NCBI GenBank assembly: GCA_018806915.1 | Contig: JAGKQI010000091.1 | Location: 992,001-1,056,000, forward strand | Direction: 5' to 3' | Length of the DNA: 64,000 nt | Source of the DNA: Phytophthora colocasiae | Taxonomy: Eukaryota; Oomycota; Peronosporomycetes; Peronosporales; Peronosporaceae | Part shown: positions 10,644-22,500 of the stretch, one piece after another | Layout of the letters: every line of letters starts with the position of its first letter | How positions within the stretch are numbered: the first letter of the stretch is position 1 | Program-made: the position numbers and the translations under genes | Notes under the pieces: generated by a model | The model's database searches: none | What the model was told of the DNA's origin: nothing | The model's input: the letters and a program-made list of their open reading frames with translations, nothing else

Positions 10644-11720
10644 ATGGCGATCCATGATCAAGTCGACTGGCGAAAGTTGGAAGACTCGTTGGCGTTGGAT
10701 GTGAGTCTGATCGAGTCGATCTTCTATAATCTCTCCAAGGTTTACGACAAGAAGCAGCGCGAGCGTGAAGAACGTTTGAAATCTCCTACTTCCGATTTCA
10801 AAATCTCTAAAAATCCAAGTAAAAATCACCTCGACGACGAGATGTTCGCAAAATCTGACGTGCTTAAAGCTCTGGAAGATGCTGAAGGTTATCTCAACAA
10901 ACGTCCGTGGCTTCGCGTTCTCCATACTCGACTCGCATGCGTCTCATTCGAGAAAGAAGGAATAAATCTGCAGAATTTTGTACGATATCGCCAACGAGAC
11001 CGGAATATCTGTCTAAACGCTGTGAGAAGTAGACTTAAAACTATCTACGCAGACGCCAAAGTGTCTATGGAAGTGGAAGAAAAGCACAAGAACTTCTTAG
11101 CCCAAGCTCGAGCTGTATCTCCCTGGTGTGTTCGAGATTTCAAGTGTCTGCACCCCTCTCCTGCTCAGCTTTATAAGGTCCACGTACTCCCTATCCGTCC
11201 AAAAACAGAGGAAGAACTACAACAGCAACGGGATTATGTGTTAGACCACGCTCGAGCAGTGGTTCATGCTGCAGTGGGGACTGTTCTGGATAAAATGACG
11301 TCTCCTTATCTCACACGACCAAAATCGACTGCTAAACGCACTGAAAAGCGTCCAGGAAGTCCACCTAAAACTCAAGCAAGAGCTAAACGAGAACAAGCTG
11401 AACGTGAAGTGCGGATGACCTCTCTACGATTGGATATTCTGGCTCCTACTGCAACACAAGACCCAGTTGACATTTCGATGAAGGGAAAAGATCAAATCGC
11501 GCTAGTTATGATGCAGTTAGCGACTGTGGAAGCTCAAGGAGACCCTCGTTTGGCTCGGAAGTTACTAGAGAATCCTATCGTCCAATCCGGAATTCGACGT
11601 GCTGCAGAACAAGCTAAACGACTCGGAATTACTGAACAAACGTGGGAAGTAGTGAAGCTCTGGCGTGAACTTTATCGCTCTTCGACTTTACAGGCGCTCG
11701 AAACATCCCTTTATGGCTAA
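10644..11720 (+). CDS. Conserved protein of unknown function, 358 aa
   Basis: A single open frame from ATG to stop. The N-terminal 60 residues are charged and helical (YNLSKVYDKKQREREERLK, coiled-coil-like). The middle has WLRVLHTRLACVSF and a RYRQRDRNICLNAVRSRL segment. A basic linker (around TAKRTEKRPGSPPKTQARAK) is followed by a helical C-terminal region. No signal peptide, membrane span or catalytic motif is seen, and I do not recognise the family. It shares a 55 bp divergent promoter with the six-exon gene and is tail-to-tail with the ankyrin fragment. The right-arm copy has a one-base deletion (CTCCTGG for CTCCCTGG), so this is the working copy. Confidence 0.8.
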   Translation: MAIHDQVDWRKLEDSLALDVSLIESIFYNLSKVYDKKQREREERLKSPTSDFKISKNPSKNHLDDEMFAKSDVLKALEDAEGYLNKRPWLRVLHTRLACVSFEKEGINLQNFVRYRQRDRNICLNAVRSRLKTIYADAKVSMEVEEKHKNFLAQARAVSPWCVRDFKCLHPSPAQLYKVHVLPIRPKTEEELQQQRDYVLDHARAVVHAAVGTVLDKMTSPYLTRPKSTAKRTEKRPGSPPKTQARAKREQAEREVRMTSLRLDILAPTATQDPVDISMKGKDQIALVMMQLATVEAQGDPRLARKLLENPIVQSGIRRAAEQAKRLGITEQTWEVVKLWRELYRSSTLQALETSLYG

Positions 11721-11750
11721 TTCACAAAATATGAGAAACAATTTTCAGTC

Positions 11751-12145
11751 TTACTCTAACCTTCTATGTGCGATCGTAAAAGCCGAGAGGGCATCCTTCT
11801 TGTACTTAATATTCAAATCTGTTTTAGACAAGAGGAACCTCACAACTCGGACTTGTCGGTGTTCAGTTGCCACCATTAGCAGCGATTCCCCCGTTTCAAC
11901 GTCTTTCAGGTTCACGGAAACTTCTAATTCGTCGATGAAAAAGCGAATTTTTGCCACGTCTCCACATTTACAAGCGTTAAAGAGTTCCAGATCCAGTTGA
12001 GGGTGTAGTGACATGGTAGAACCGGATGGAGTTGCGGTTCTACTTGGTTCAGTAGTTTTTTGGCCAGAAGAACCGTTGCTCACAACATCTTGAAGCGATT
12101 TGCGTCGAATCTCCTGGAAACAAGCGTCGTGTCCACGAAGTAAAG
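11751..12145 (-). pseudogene. Truncated ankyrin-repeat gene (left-arm copy)
   Basis: This encodes only the C-terminal part of the ankyrin protein complete at 13964-14707. Two ankyrin-like units are visible (LELFNACKCGDVAKIRFFID; ESLLMVATEHRQVRVVRFLL), then the shared end FTIA-RRLE. A few codons are inserted before DALSAF relative to the other copy. The 5' half is missing because the duplication breakpoint falls at 12145, and no start codon or promoter is evident. Confidence 0.8.
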
Positions 12146-12836
12146 TCTTTGATACATGGACACACCTGCATAAATTACCAGAACAAGCGTAGTCGTCTAA
12201 CGTTTCCGCAAGAACGTTTTCTTAATGGCATGATTAAAATGCTGCTGGGTGCCTTTTGGAGCTAAACACTACCTAAAGAAAGCCCTCACCGACAAGCCTG
12301 ACATAGTGGAGGTAAAACTGATACCCTTTGTCATACTTCGAGTAGACCCGCTGGCAGGGTTTGGTAATTTTCCGTAACTATTGCCGATATTGGCAATGTC
12401 ATATTGCCATAATTTATTGCTCCTCAACCCCAATAACATGCAATTTTTTATACAGGTCAATCTTGGCCATAGCCAAATGTCGTTGACATGTGTGGTTGCT
12501 TTGCCAATGGATGGTAGCGAGAACTATCGCCAAACGGGTGGTGTGGCCACGTTTGCACACAGGGCACACGGGTTATTACAGTTGCTTGTCATTTCCTAAC
12601 TGAATTATATTATATCAGTTGATTTGTGTGTTGTATGTATGATGTCGAGGAATTCGGACTATGACTTGTGTGTGTTGGTTGGAGAGGTTGGACGCGGTGG
12701 GAGGGTTCTCGAGGTAACCCCTCCTGAATCCAGGCGCATCGACAGCAACCAACTCGTTCAAAAACTCATGAGAAAAGACGACATATTCATGTGACCTACT
12801 GACTTGGTTGACATTGTCGAAAAAATTGGCAATAAC

Positions 12837-13239
12837 TCAATTATTTATTGGCTTGGATGAAGGCCTCCAATCCGTATGATATTGTATTTTTCCTATCCCT
12901 GCCCGCTGGCCTTCTGCGGTCACAAAGGAAGGTTTGACGCCCATCTTGTCAAGAATTCTGGACGGCGCCTTGCCGTTCTTGATCCATTTTATCAGTTTAT
13001 CCGTGTCCATCGTCTCCCAACGAGCCCTCTCCTCTCCGTCTTCAGTTTCAGCGGCCTTCACGGGAACAACATCAACCGTCTCATCAACAACTCGCAGTGA
13101 TCTTCCAGTGATGCCTCCATGGTCGTCCGTTGAGTCCAAGAGCGACGTGCTTGAAACAACCGCATCTGGGCGATGCCATCGTCGAGACGAATAGAGTGGC
13201 TGTAGCAGCAGCAATGAGGAGAGCACAAGACAGACGCAT
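12837..13239 (-). pseudogene. RxLR effector pseudogene
   Basis: Start 13239 gives a signal peptide (MRLSCALLIAAATATLFVST). After MASP the effector continues in another frame: DAVVSSTSLLDSTDDHGG, then RSLR, an acidic stretch, DGEER, and a C-terminus with LIKWIKNGKAPSRILDKMGV ending at 12837. The shift corresponds to one extra base near 13172 (CCC-A-GATGCG). RSLR and DGEER give it the RxLR-EER layout. Sequence error is a simple alternative for the single base. Confidence 0.75.
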
Positions 13240-13817
13240 AGTGAACGGCTTGTTCCTTGGTTTGAAGGAAAGACTGGTAGGGAACTCGGCAAATTTAGGA
13301 ATGAGAGTGAGGGCGTGTTGGTGTAGTGGATCCATGCGTGGTGGAGGGAGCGTCTTCTTCAGCCTCACGAAAACCCAAGGTACCTGTGTAAGCTTAATGT
13401 ATGCCTTGCGATTACGATCTGTGAAAAAATAGGGTGCAGATTACGATCAGTAAAAAAATATTTCACCACTGTGCAAAAATGGAATGCAAGCCAATTGTCT
13501 CTCTTTACCTATAGACCGTTCGGCCCATATTAGAGAGGTGCGTGTAATTTCCCGGTCCGTTCCTGTTCCACAACCGGGACAGGGAAAAGAACAGGAAAAC
13601 ACAAAACCAAGTTTCTGTTGCTGTCCAGTTCCCGTTCACTACAAGTTTAGCAGGTGGCAAGTTCTCAAGACAGTGCGCGCTGCACCAGCTCATCGACGCA
13701 GAGCTAGGGAAAAGCAGAGCAATTGGCTGAAGCGGTGGAGGTCCTCGCTGTGGAGACGCTCAGGGATTGTAATTTGCACCCAAGGTACCAAGCAAAAAAA
13801 AACTACAAAAACCATTG

Positions 13818-13945
13818 ATGCGTGTTATTCTGTTGCTGGTTGCCGTTCTTCTCGTCGGTACCAACGATCTTTCAACCTCGAAGCAAACGGCCAACTTGAG
13901 AATCGGCACCCATACCAAGATTGAAGAACATGAAGAACGTTACCA
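13818..13945 (+). pseudogene. Effector-like 5' fragment (signal peptide plus EER)
   Basis: The ATG at 13818 opens a hydrophobic signal-like peptide (MRVILLLVAVLLVGTNDLST), then ANLR at the expected RxLR position and IEEHEER. The frame runs on to 14042, but downstream it overlaps ankyrin coding in another frame and loses effector character. It may be a truncated effector abutting the ankyrin gene, or chance; the RxLR match is degenerate (NLR). Confidence 0.4.
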
Positions 13946-13963
13946 GCCGAGCTTTTTCCTCAG

Positions 13964-14707
13964 CATTTTACCGGTGCAGAACACGATTTTTGGACACAAC
14001 GTACTGCACTACATGAAGCTCTACTTGTGGGTATTGAGGTAGTACAAGAGGAAGAACGGTTCCCTTGGACTCGACATCACGCACACAATTATCGTAGTGC
14101 GTATTCTACCGCAGAAGAAGAAGCAGAACACGCAATGGCTGTGTTAGAAACTTTACTGGCTAAAGCTCCTCATGCTCCGTTAGAAGCGACGGATTGTTTG
14201 GGATTTACTCCACTTCATATCGCTGCAGCAAGAGGAAATCTCCATGCTGTTACTCGATTATTAGCTTTTGGAGCGGATGTGACTGTCAAAGACCTACAGG
14301 ACCGTACAGCTTGGCGTGTGGCTTTACTACGTGGACATGACGCTTGTTTCCAGGAGATTCGACGCAAATGGCTACAGGATGTTGTGAGTAACAGTTCTTC
14401 TGGCCAAAAAACTACTGAATCAAGTAGAACCGCAACTCCTTCCGGTTCTACCATGTCACTACATCCTCAACTGGATCTGGAACTCTTTAACGCTTGTAAA
14501 TGTGGAGACGTGGCAAAAATTCGCTTTTTCATCGACGAATTAGAAGTTTCCGTGAACCTGAAAGACGTTGAAACGGGGGAATCGCTGCTAATGGTGGCAA
14601 CTGAACACCGACAAGTCCGAGTTGTGAGGTTCCTCTTGTCTAAAACAGATTTGAATATTAAGGATGCCCTCTCGGCTTTTACGATCGCACAGAGAAGGTT
14701 AGAGTAA
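13964..14707 (+). CDS. Ankyrin-repeat protein (5' exon unresolved)
   Basis: The open frame encodes at least four ankyrin units: RTALHEALLVG, TPLHIAAARGNLHAVTRLLA, LELFNACKCGDVAKIRFFID and ESLLMVATEHRQVRVVRFLL. These are protein-binding repeats; no catalytic domain is seen. There is no in-frame ATG before the second repeat, and a pyrimidine-rich acceptor (CTTTTTCCTCAG) ends at 13963, so an upstream exon is likely but not identified. It is tail-to-tail with the inverted copy of the 358 aa gene. The left-arm copy lacks everything 5' of 14322, so this is the only complete version. Confidence 0.65.
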   Translation, partial: HFTGAEHDFWTQRTALHEALLVGIEVVQEEERFPWTRHHAHNYRSAYSTAEEEAEHAMAVLETLLAKAPHAPLEATDCLGFTPLHIAAARGNLHAVTRLLAFGADVTVKDLQDRTAWRVALLRGHDACFQEIRRKWLQDVVSNSSSGQKTTESSRTATPSGSTMSLHPQLDLELFNACKCGDVAKIRFFIDELEVSVNLKDVETGESLLMVATEHRQVRVVRFLLSKTDLNIKDALSAFTIAQRRLE

Positions 14708-14737
14708 GACTGAAAATTGTTTCTCATATTTTGTGAA

Positions 14738-15813
14738 TCAGCCATAAAGGGATGTTTCGAGCGCCTGTAAAGTCGAAGAACGATAAAGTTCACGCCAGAG
14801 CTTCACTACTTCCCACGTTTGTTCAGTAATTCCGAGTCGTTTAGCTTGTTCTGCAGCACGTCGAATTCCGGATTGGACGATAGGATTCTCTAGTAACTTC
14901 CGAGCCAAACGAGGGTCTCCTTGAGCTTCCACAGTCGCTAACTGCATCATAACTAGCGCGATTTGATCTTTTCCCTTCATCGAAATGTCAACTGGGTCTT
15001 GTGTTGCAGTAGGAGCCAGAATATCCAATCGTAGAGAGGTCATCCGCACTTCACGTTCAGCTTGTTCTCGTTTAGCTCTTGCTTGAGTTTTAGGTGGACT
15101 TCCTGGACGCTTTTCAGTGCGTTTAGCAGTCGATTTTGGTCGTGTGAGATAAGGAGACGTCATTTTATCCAGAACAGTCCCCACTGCAGCATGAACCACT
15201 GCTCGAGCGTGGTCTAACACATAATCCCGTTGCTGTTGTAGTTCTTCCTCTGTTTTTGGACGGATAGGGAGTACGTGGACCTTATAAAGCTGAGCAGGAG
15301 AGGGGTGCAGACACTTGAAATCTCGAACACACCAGGAGATACAGCTCGAGCTTGGGCTAAGAAGTTCTTGTGCTTTTCTTCCACTTCCATAGACACTTTG
15401 GCGTCTGCGTAGATAGTTTTAAGTCTACTTCTCACAGCGTTTAGACAGATATTCCGGTCTCGTTGGCGATATCGTACAAAATTCTGCAGATTTATTCCTT
15501 CTTTCTCGAATGAGACGCATGCGAGTCGAGTATGGAGAACGCGAAGCCACGGACGTTTGTTGAGATAACCTTCAGCATCTTCCAGAGCTTTAAGCACGTC
15601 AGATTTTGCGAACATCTCGTCGTCGAGGTGATTTTTACTTGGATTTTTAGAGATTTTGAAATCGGAAGTAGGAGATTTCAAACGTTCTTCACGCTCGCGC
15701 TGCTTCTTGTCGTAAACCTTGGAGAGATTATAGAAGATCGACTCGATCAGACTCACATCCAACGCCAACGAGTCTTCCAACTTTCGCCAGTCGACTTGAT
15801 CATGGATCGCCAT
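14738..15813 (-). pseudogene. Inverted copy of the 358 aa gene, frameshifted
   Basis: Nearly identical to 10644-11720. After QARAVSP a one-base deletion (CTCCTGG versus CTCCCTGG) shifts the frame, splitting it into 15813-15214 and 15220-14738. The divergent arrangement with the six-exon gene copy is kept. Confidence 0.85.
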
Positions 15814-15868
15814 AAGATTTATTTTATTGTGTGAAGAGTCGTAACATAAGGAGTTTTATCGGATAAAG

Positions 15869-17717
15869 ATGGAGGTGCTGCTTCTGGATACGACTGAGAA
15901 AGAAGGAGAGGACAATTTACTGTATCACTATGTGTACAATACTAGAACAGTGGGTTGCTTCTCCGCAAACTCGAAAAATACTGAGTGGTTGGATTTGAGA
16001 AGGGTTTTAGCTGCTGCAGTTGGAGCTACAACCTCATTGTGTGGAGAATCGCTTCGATTCACTTTTGGTTTGAAATTGGATCTACGAATGGGTCCACTGG
16101 GGTTGTGGGGTTTGTCAATATCTACGAAGTGCTGTACGCACTGATTTTCGCTTCAGATATCCCAGAATCTATTATCCAGGTACGGATTTTCATGGTTCGG
16201 CAAAATATCTTTAATTTTGCTTACAAAGTTTTCAATGATGCAGTACTATACTCGTTCAAGCTGCGACCTGCTCTTAAGTTTCTTCGGATATCCAGATGCA
16301 AAGCTCAGTCAATGGCGTCGTCAAGAAGAATTTGCCATCAGCGCTTCGACTCTCAAAGCTAAGCTTGACACCTTCTTCAAAGGGATTTTATCCGCTATTC
16401 ACAGAGATTTGAGCTTTGGATCCAGTCTCCACTTCACTTTCGATGGCTACGTTCCTGCGGTCAATTATCCACTGGAAACGATGGTACAATCTGTCTTTGT
16501 TGCTGTTATTCTGTTAAGATTTAATTGAGTATTTTCTTTCCTTAGACCAAGTTAGCAATCCTGGACGTGCCATTGGGAGAATCGACTCCAAACGAACAGG
16601 TAAAGTCGCAAGCATCCCTTCCATTGAGAGATTAGCTGATAATTTGTGAAAAGTATTGTGTCATTGGTCGCTGCATCTTCTACCGGTAAGGTTTTACAGC
16701 AGGTAAGATCAAAATTATCATCTTATGGTTGTGGTAATTTTTTCTTTGTACAGCAAACAGCTAGTCTTCTCTACCATGAGGAGGGATTTCCTTCGCTTAC
16801 TTTCTCAGTGGTTGCTAGTTGGCGACTTTGTACCTGACACTTCAAGTAGTACGTCATCGTAAAGTTTTATTACGTTATTACCTTGAATCACCTACCGTGT
16901 TTCTTGAAACAGATGAAGGATCAGTCCGTATTGACACGTTCGAGCTTCACGACTTCCGATTCACCCGCCATGGTGAATATCCAAAACGTCACGCACTTCT
17001 CATCATTTCACACGTCCAAATCCAGGTCCAATTTGCCTTTGTGGTGGAAAGAAAACCGGAAAACAATGCTGTAGAATGGGCCAAACATTTGGCTAACGAT
17101 GTCAACCAACACAGTGTCGAAGATCTCGCTGAATTCTGCTCCCAGCACCTCGAACTGTATCTGAAAAGCTCCCAAGAGTTACTTCACCATCAAATGGAGA
17201 AACTTCGAGCTCGATTTTGCACTGAATCCGGTCGTTTCCTCTGGTATTCGGTGGCTGTTGACCGTCTCCGAGGTGTCATTCTAGCTGACGACCTTCTTTC
17301 TAACCAGAATTCCAGCATTATGAAACGGTTTATCCAGTATTTGGCCACTTACCAGAATTCACGATGTCTACGTGAAGCTTGTGTCGAAAGATCTCCAGAA
17401 TATCCGTCAGGGATCCCACCGCTTAAACTGAACGACGACCCTCACGCGCTTTTAAATCCACGGATGCTGGTGATATTTCAGTGGGAAATGCACGGATCTT
17501 CCCAGAGGTCAACAATTCAATCAAGAACAAGGGAAGAAAGCATCGACAATCAGCTGAACAGACCGTTGTAGACGGTCAACTTCTCTGGATAATAGCTACT
17601 TCGTACGAAACACTGGAGTTCTTCAGTATCGTAGATGCCGAACTCCCGTTAGAGCTGCTGGACGAAGAGTTCGATCGCCTTTGTGCGTTCGGAGGGGCAA
17701 GGGATATCGCTGAATAA
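15869..17717 (+). pseudogene. Inverted copy of the six-exon gene, two frameshifts
   Basis: Matches 8732-10588, with introns and splice sites retained. Exon 1 has a rewritten stretch two bases longer than the intact copy (near 16060-16080), destroying the frame. Exon 6 has a 10 bp deletion near 17453 after DDPHAL. Amino-acid changes elsewhere are few, so loss is recent relative to overall divergence. Confidence 0.85.
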
Positions 17718-17940
17718 ATGACGAAGCTGGTGACATGGATGAATAATTGCACATTGGGGGGGTCTACTTGTTATGGACATCCAAAATTCGAGTTATTCGA
17801 TTCAAATGGCAAAGAAATCACATGTTGCTTGTTTAGGACTGGACACGTTCGCGGCAGAAATGGCTTCTAGCTCATGTTCAAATGCATAATCCGCGCGTTT
17901 GCCTTCTCGATAGACCCCCTCTTGTTCTTGAGGAACGCAT

Positions 17941-18197
17941 TGTTAAGTTGAGGCTCAACATGGGAACGAGGAGCGCTGGACAAAGCTTTCTCTGTCGCAG
18001 ACCTGAGAGGCTGCACTGCAACCTGGGAAAAACTCAACGATGGACGAATAACCCCGTGTGAGCTTAGTTCGTGGCTGCTGCATTCGAATCCGCAGTAGCA
18101 TGCACTTGTAGGAGCTCGGAAAGCCGAGCAAGTTTAACTTTAATTCATTCAGTCTGAAATTTACTCCAAGGAGCGCAAGCGCACTACAAATTCAACA
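17941..18197 (+). repeat. 5' LTR of copia A
   Basis: 257 bp, TGTTAAG...TTCAACA. Preceded by target duplication CGCAT. Confidence 0.93.
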
Positions 18198-18239
18198 GGG
18201 TTAAGAAGCCCAAAGTCGCGCCGTTACTCGAGTGCAAGG

Positions 18240-19520
18240 ATGCCCAAGCCGACGACAGACGCGTCGTGGGAGGTCGAGGTCTCGGAAAAGACTGGCCGAC
18301 CTATCCACTGGAACGGCCAGAACTTCCAGTACTACAAGAAGCTGATGGAGCTCGCCGCGCGTAAGAAGAACGAGGACTTGTACAAGATTCTCACTGGAAA
18401 GCGAACCTATGATGAAAACTGGTCGTCTCTGCAGAAGACCGCGTGGGAAGGCTACCAGCTGGATCTCCAGGAGCTGATTTTTTCGTCCGTGTGCACCGAC
18501 ATGGGGCAGCAGTTGATGTCCCTGCCGGACGGCTCAGCGATGTGGAAGCACCTCTGTGAACGGTTCGAGGGCACGGCGAACGAGCAGACGCGTGCGATGA
18601 CCAAACGCCAACTCTACGCGCAGTTGGAGGCAGCTCGGTGCAAGCAGACTAATGTGGAAGGACACCTGAGCTACATGTGCCGACTGCACGAGAGACTCAA
18701 GACGGTCGGGATGACCCTCGACGACGCAGTTCTCTGTGGGATGCTGGTGTCGTCGCTTCCCTCCAACGAACGATTCGACCGTCTGCGTGGATTTGTGGAC
18801 TCAGGGATGGACTGTGTGAACACGCCAGAGAAAGTGGTGGCGATGGCTATCACGTTCGACAAAGCAAACAAGGCCGACGGCCAGCTGAATCGTTCATTCG
18901 GCGGTGGTAAGCAAAACTCCGGCCCAGCCCAGCAGAACAAGCCACAAGGCGGAGGAGGAAACAAGAAGTCCGAGCACAAGGACTCCAAGCGCGATGAAGT
19001 ACAACATCAACGAGATGAAGACAGACGAGCAAAGAACTGCTTCGGCTGTCACAAGCCCGGTCACCAGAAAAAGGACTGCCCCAACGCTGACGGCGGTGGT
19101 GGCGGAAACGGTACCGGCAGTGGAGGGGGTAGCAGTGGAGCAGCGGGAAGCAGCTCGGGCACTGGACTATTCTCATTTAGCTCAGGAATCACTGGATCCG
19201 CTTTGGGGCGGACAGTTGCGGGAGAACGACGCAGTGATATCCGCGGAGGGCGGTGTGAGCATGATGCCACTTCAGCAAGTCTCGCTGGGAGTGGAAGTGA
19301 TGGCTGTGACATAGCCAGTAGCCGTGGAGCGACGAAGAACAAGACCGTGTACGCACCCGACATGTGGGTCTTCGACTCCGCAGCCAATCGACACCTAGTT
19401 GGTGACAAGCTCTACTTCGTCGAGTATCGCAGTCTCACGGCAGCAGAGCGGAAGGAGGCTACTGTACAAGGGTACAACGGAAGGTCTTCACCGGAGGGAG
19501 TAGGAGCTATCGACTTGTGA
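18240..19520 (+). pseudogene. copia A gag and protease start
   Basis: A copia-type gag (UBN2-like region with WKHLCERFEGTANEQTRAM and a SSLPSNERFD-like block) is followed by a Gln/Gly-rich stretch and a CCHC knuckle, CFGCHKPGHQKKDC. The protease begins FDSAANRHLVGD, with DSA in place of the more usual DSG. The frame stops at 19520, inside the protease, and continues in another frame. Confidence 0.85.
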
Positions 19521-19522
19521 AT

Positions 19523-22500
19523 CTGATGTCGCAGTCTGTTGCAAGAAGCCAAGGATTCAAGGTCGAGTACGATGATGAGACGGCCATGTACACACTGTCG
19601 AAGAACAACGCTACGGCTTTACAAGCGCCGCTGGACAAGCCATGCGGTCTGTGGCTATTCTCTGCCAAGAACGAATTCCTACCTGGAAACCGTAGTCTAC
19701 TGGTTCCAGAGGCCATGGTGAACTTTGCACTACGAGACGGCGTAGCGGATCTCCAGTGTTGGCACGAGAGACTCGGTCATCTGTGCCCACAGCACATCAA
19801 GAAGATGGCTGACGAGGGACTCGTCGAAGGCATGATGATACGCCGACGCCAGTTCAAAAAGTGCGAAGCTTGTCAGCTCGGGAAGAGCCGCGCGAAGCCA
19901 GCGCAGAAGCATCTGGACCGTGGTGTCACAGAGAGGAATCAACTCGTGTTTGCTGACTTGTTGTTTCCGCCTACGAACTACAACTGCACAAGATTCAAGT
20001 CGATACTGGTGATCATGGACGCCCATACCCGATACATCACAGCGTATCCAGTGAAGAATAAGACTGGCCAAGAAGTCAACGCACTGATTCGTCGATACGT
20101 AGCCTGGGCGGAGCGACAGTGTCCTGGATGCAAGGTGAAGCAAGTGTTCACAGACTGTGGTGGGGAGTTCACGAATGGAGAGATCACCGCCTGGTATCAG
20201 AGTCACGGGATTGTGCACACACACCGTACGAGGCGATGTGGAGCCGAAAGCCGGACATACATCATGTGAGGAAGTTCGGCGCGTTAGCCTACATGCACAA
20301 GAAGGTGGGCCCGGCACGTCACAAGTTTGCTGACAACTGCCGCGTGGGATTTACGCTGGGATACCGTGAAGGCACGCTGGGATGCAAGATGTACTTCCCT
20401 ACGGAAGGCACCGTCCTGTTTGGAGGGCAAGTCACCGTAAACGAGCAAGTCATGTACAAGGACCGACATGAAGCAGACTATGAAGACAGCGTTCGCGAGT
20501 GGGCAATCGCTGCGTATCCGGACCTAACGAGCACGGGACGCCAGGATTACGACCTGCCGGTCGTAGGAGGGCGAGAGCATGAAGCTGAAGAACTCCATGA
20601 TGCGACAGATGACGAAGAGAATGCCGAAGAAGGTGAAGAAGATCGTCCTGACGTCCATTATGGAAGTAGTCGTACTGATGTGCATGGTGGAAGCTGGATC
20701 AACCGTCAACCCCCGATACTAAGTGACGAGATGGTGTTCACACAGCCGCAGCCTGAATCAGAACCAGAACCAGTGCACCAAGAGGTTGATGAGCTTGTGG
20801 ACGTCGCCGACGCTGATGCCGCCAACGTCGAGGAAGTCGGCGAGGCCGACACTGAAGAAGTCATGGAAAAAGATCAAGCTGAACACGACCAAGAAGATGA
20901 TGTCGGAGATGATGAATCTCTTCACGGAGCTATGGCTGATGTACCTGATGACATTTCGGTGGAAAATACTGGGGATATTGAGCAGCAGAGTGATGACAAT
21001 CAAGTCGTTGACGAAGCAGATGACGTTACGGAAGTCGAGGAAGCCGAATATGACCCACCAGTACTCTCTGGTCATCGCCGTGTACGCGAAGACGAGGAAT
21101 CGGTCATTAGCGGAGAGGCAGAACTGAAGCGAACCAGAACGGGACTAATCGCTACAACTGAAGATGAAGAGGAGGATGCACGTGAGGAGTTCTACGTGTA
21201 TGCCGCCATCGCAGCAGTCTCCATGATGGAAGAAGAACCCAAGCATCGACTTTGGCACGAGTCAGAGGTGAGCTTACCACGCACGTTCAAGGAAGCAATG
21301 TCGTCACCGCAGCAGAAGGAGTGGTGGGCCGGCATGGAACGTGAACTCGCAGCCATGGAAGAGAAGGACGTCTTGGAGCTGGTCCCCGAAATCGAGATGC
21401 CTGAAGGGAAGCGTGCTCTACAAACGATGTGGAGATACCAGATCAAGACGGACAATAGTGGAAATGTACTACGCTTTCGCCCCAGATTGTGCGCTCGAGG
21501 TGATAAGCAGGAGCCCGGAGTTGATTTCCTGGTGATGGAGACCTTCTCCCCAGTCGCACGGATGGCATCGTTTCGGCTGTTCGTGGCGCTATGCATCCTG
21601 CTGGGGCTGGATCCGTTCTCCTGTGATATCAATACGGCATATTTAAATGCAAAGTTGAAGATCGTACACTTTATTCGCCGCATTTCTGGTTTCCCGCCTC
21701 GGAAAGGCTGGGTGTACAAGGTGAAGCATGCAATTTACGGCTTGCACCAGAGCTGAATGAGTGGTACGACGAGCTGAATGAGTGGTTGGCAGGAAAAGGA
21801 TGGCGCCGCTGCACGACGGAGCCGTGTCTGTATGTCTACACCAAGGACGACGTTATCGCGATCCTGCTGGTCTACGTGGACGACTTGATTTGTGGAACAA
21901 ACAGCGAGACCTGGAAGGTGGAATTCTTCGAGGCTCTCAATGCCAAGTATGGTATTAAGGACCAGGGACGTCTGCAGAACTACTTAGGCATTCAGATTGA
22001 CTGGACGGAAGATGGAGTATTCCTGCACCAGACCAAGTATGCCAAGGACGTGCTTAACCGATTTGGATTTGGAGATGCTCGAGGCTGTCGGTCACCGATG
22101 GACCCGAACATCAAGTTGGCCGCAGCTCCAAGTGATGAGCGTGAAAAGGAGGTCGGGATCGACTACCGCGCCGCGATCGGATCACTAATGTATATCGCAA
22201 CTAGCACAAGACCGGACTTGGCGTATCCAGTGGGTTATCTAAGCCGCTTTGTTGGAAATCCGACCATCCAACACGGAGGAGCCCTGAAACGAGTCCTACG
22301 TTACCTGGTTGCAACCGTGGGTCACGGTGTGTTTTTCAGCCAGCCTACTGGAAAGCGACCAACGCAGTACAAGGTCATAACGGTAGATGGCTACTGCGAC
22401 TCAGACTGGGGGAACTGTCCCGACACCAGGAAGAGCGTCACAGGCTATGTGATGAAAGTTGCCGGTGGACCAGTGGCATGGGCTGCACGCAGACAGGGTG

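Larger units (their letters stand above)
7770..12145 (+). repeat. Left arm of large inverted duplication
   Basis: This arm matches the reverse complement of 14322-24490 once the copia element (17941-23234) and MITE (23857-24315) are removed from the right arm. Order outward-in: upstream repeat, RxLR effector, six-exon gene, divergent gene, truncated ankyrin gene. The inner breakpoint is sharp: homology ends at the CTTTACT junction (12139-12145, matching 14322-14328). The outer end is fuzzy, about 7770, and adjoins dispersed repeats also present near the right arm's outer end. Similarity appears high over coding and intron sequence alike. Confidence 0.9.
12146..14321. other. Spacer between inverted duplication arms
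   Basis: Unique 2.2 kb between the arms. It holds an RxLR pseudogene (12837-13239), an effector-like 5' fragment (13818-13945) and the 5' part of the right ankyrin gene. Nothing recognisable was seen at 12150-12830 or 13240-13800. Confidence 0.7.

Noticed and set aside
12269..12599. Short ORFs on both strands in the palindrome spacer
   Set aside because: Under 75 codons, no conserved motif, no start context, no paralogue.
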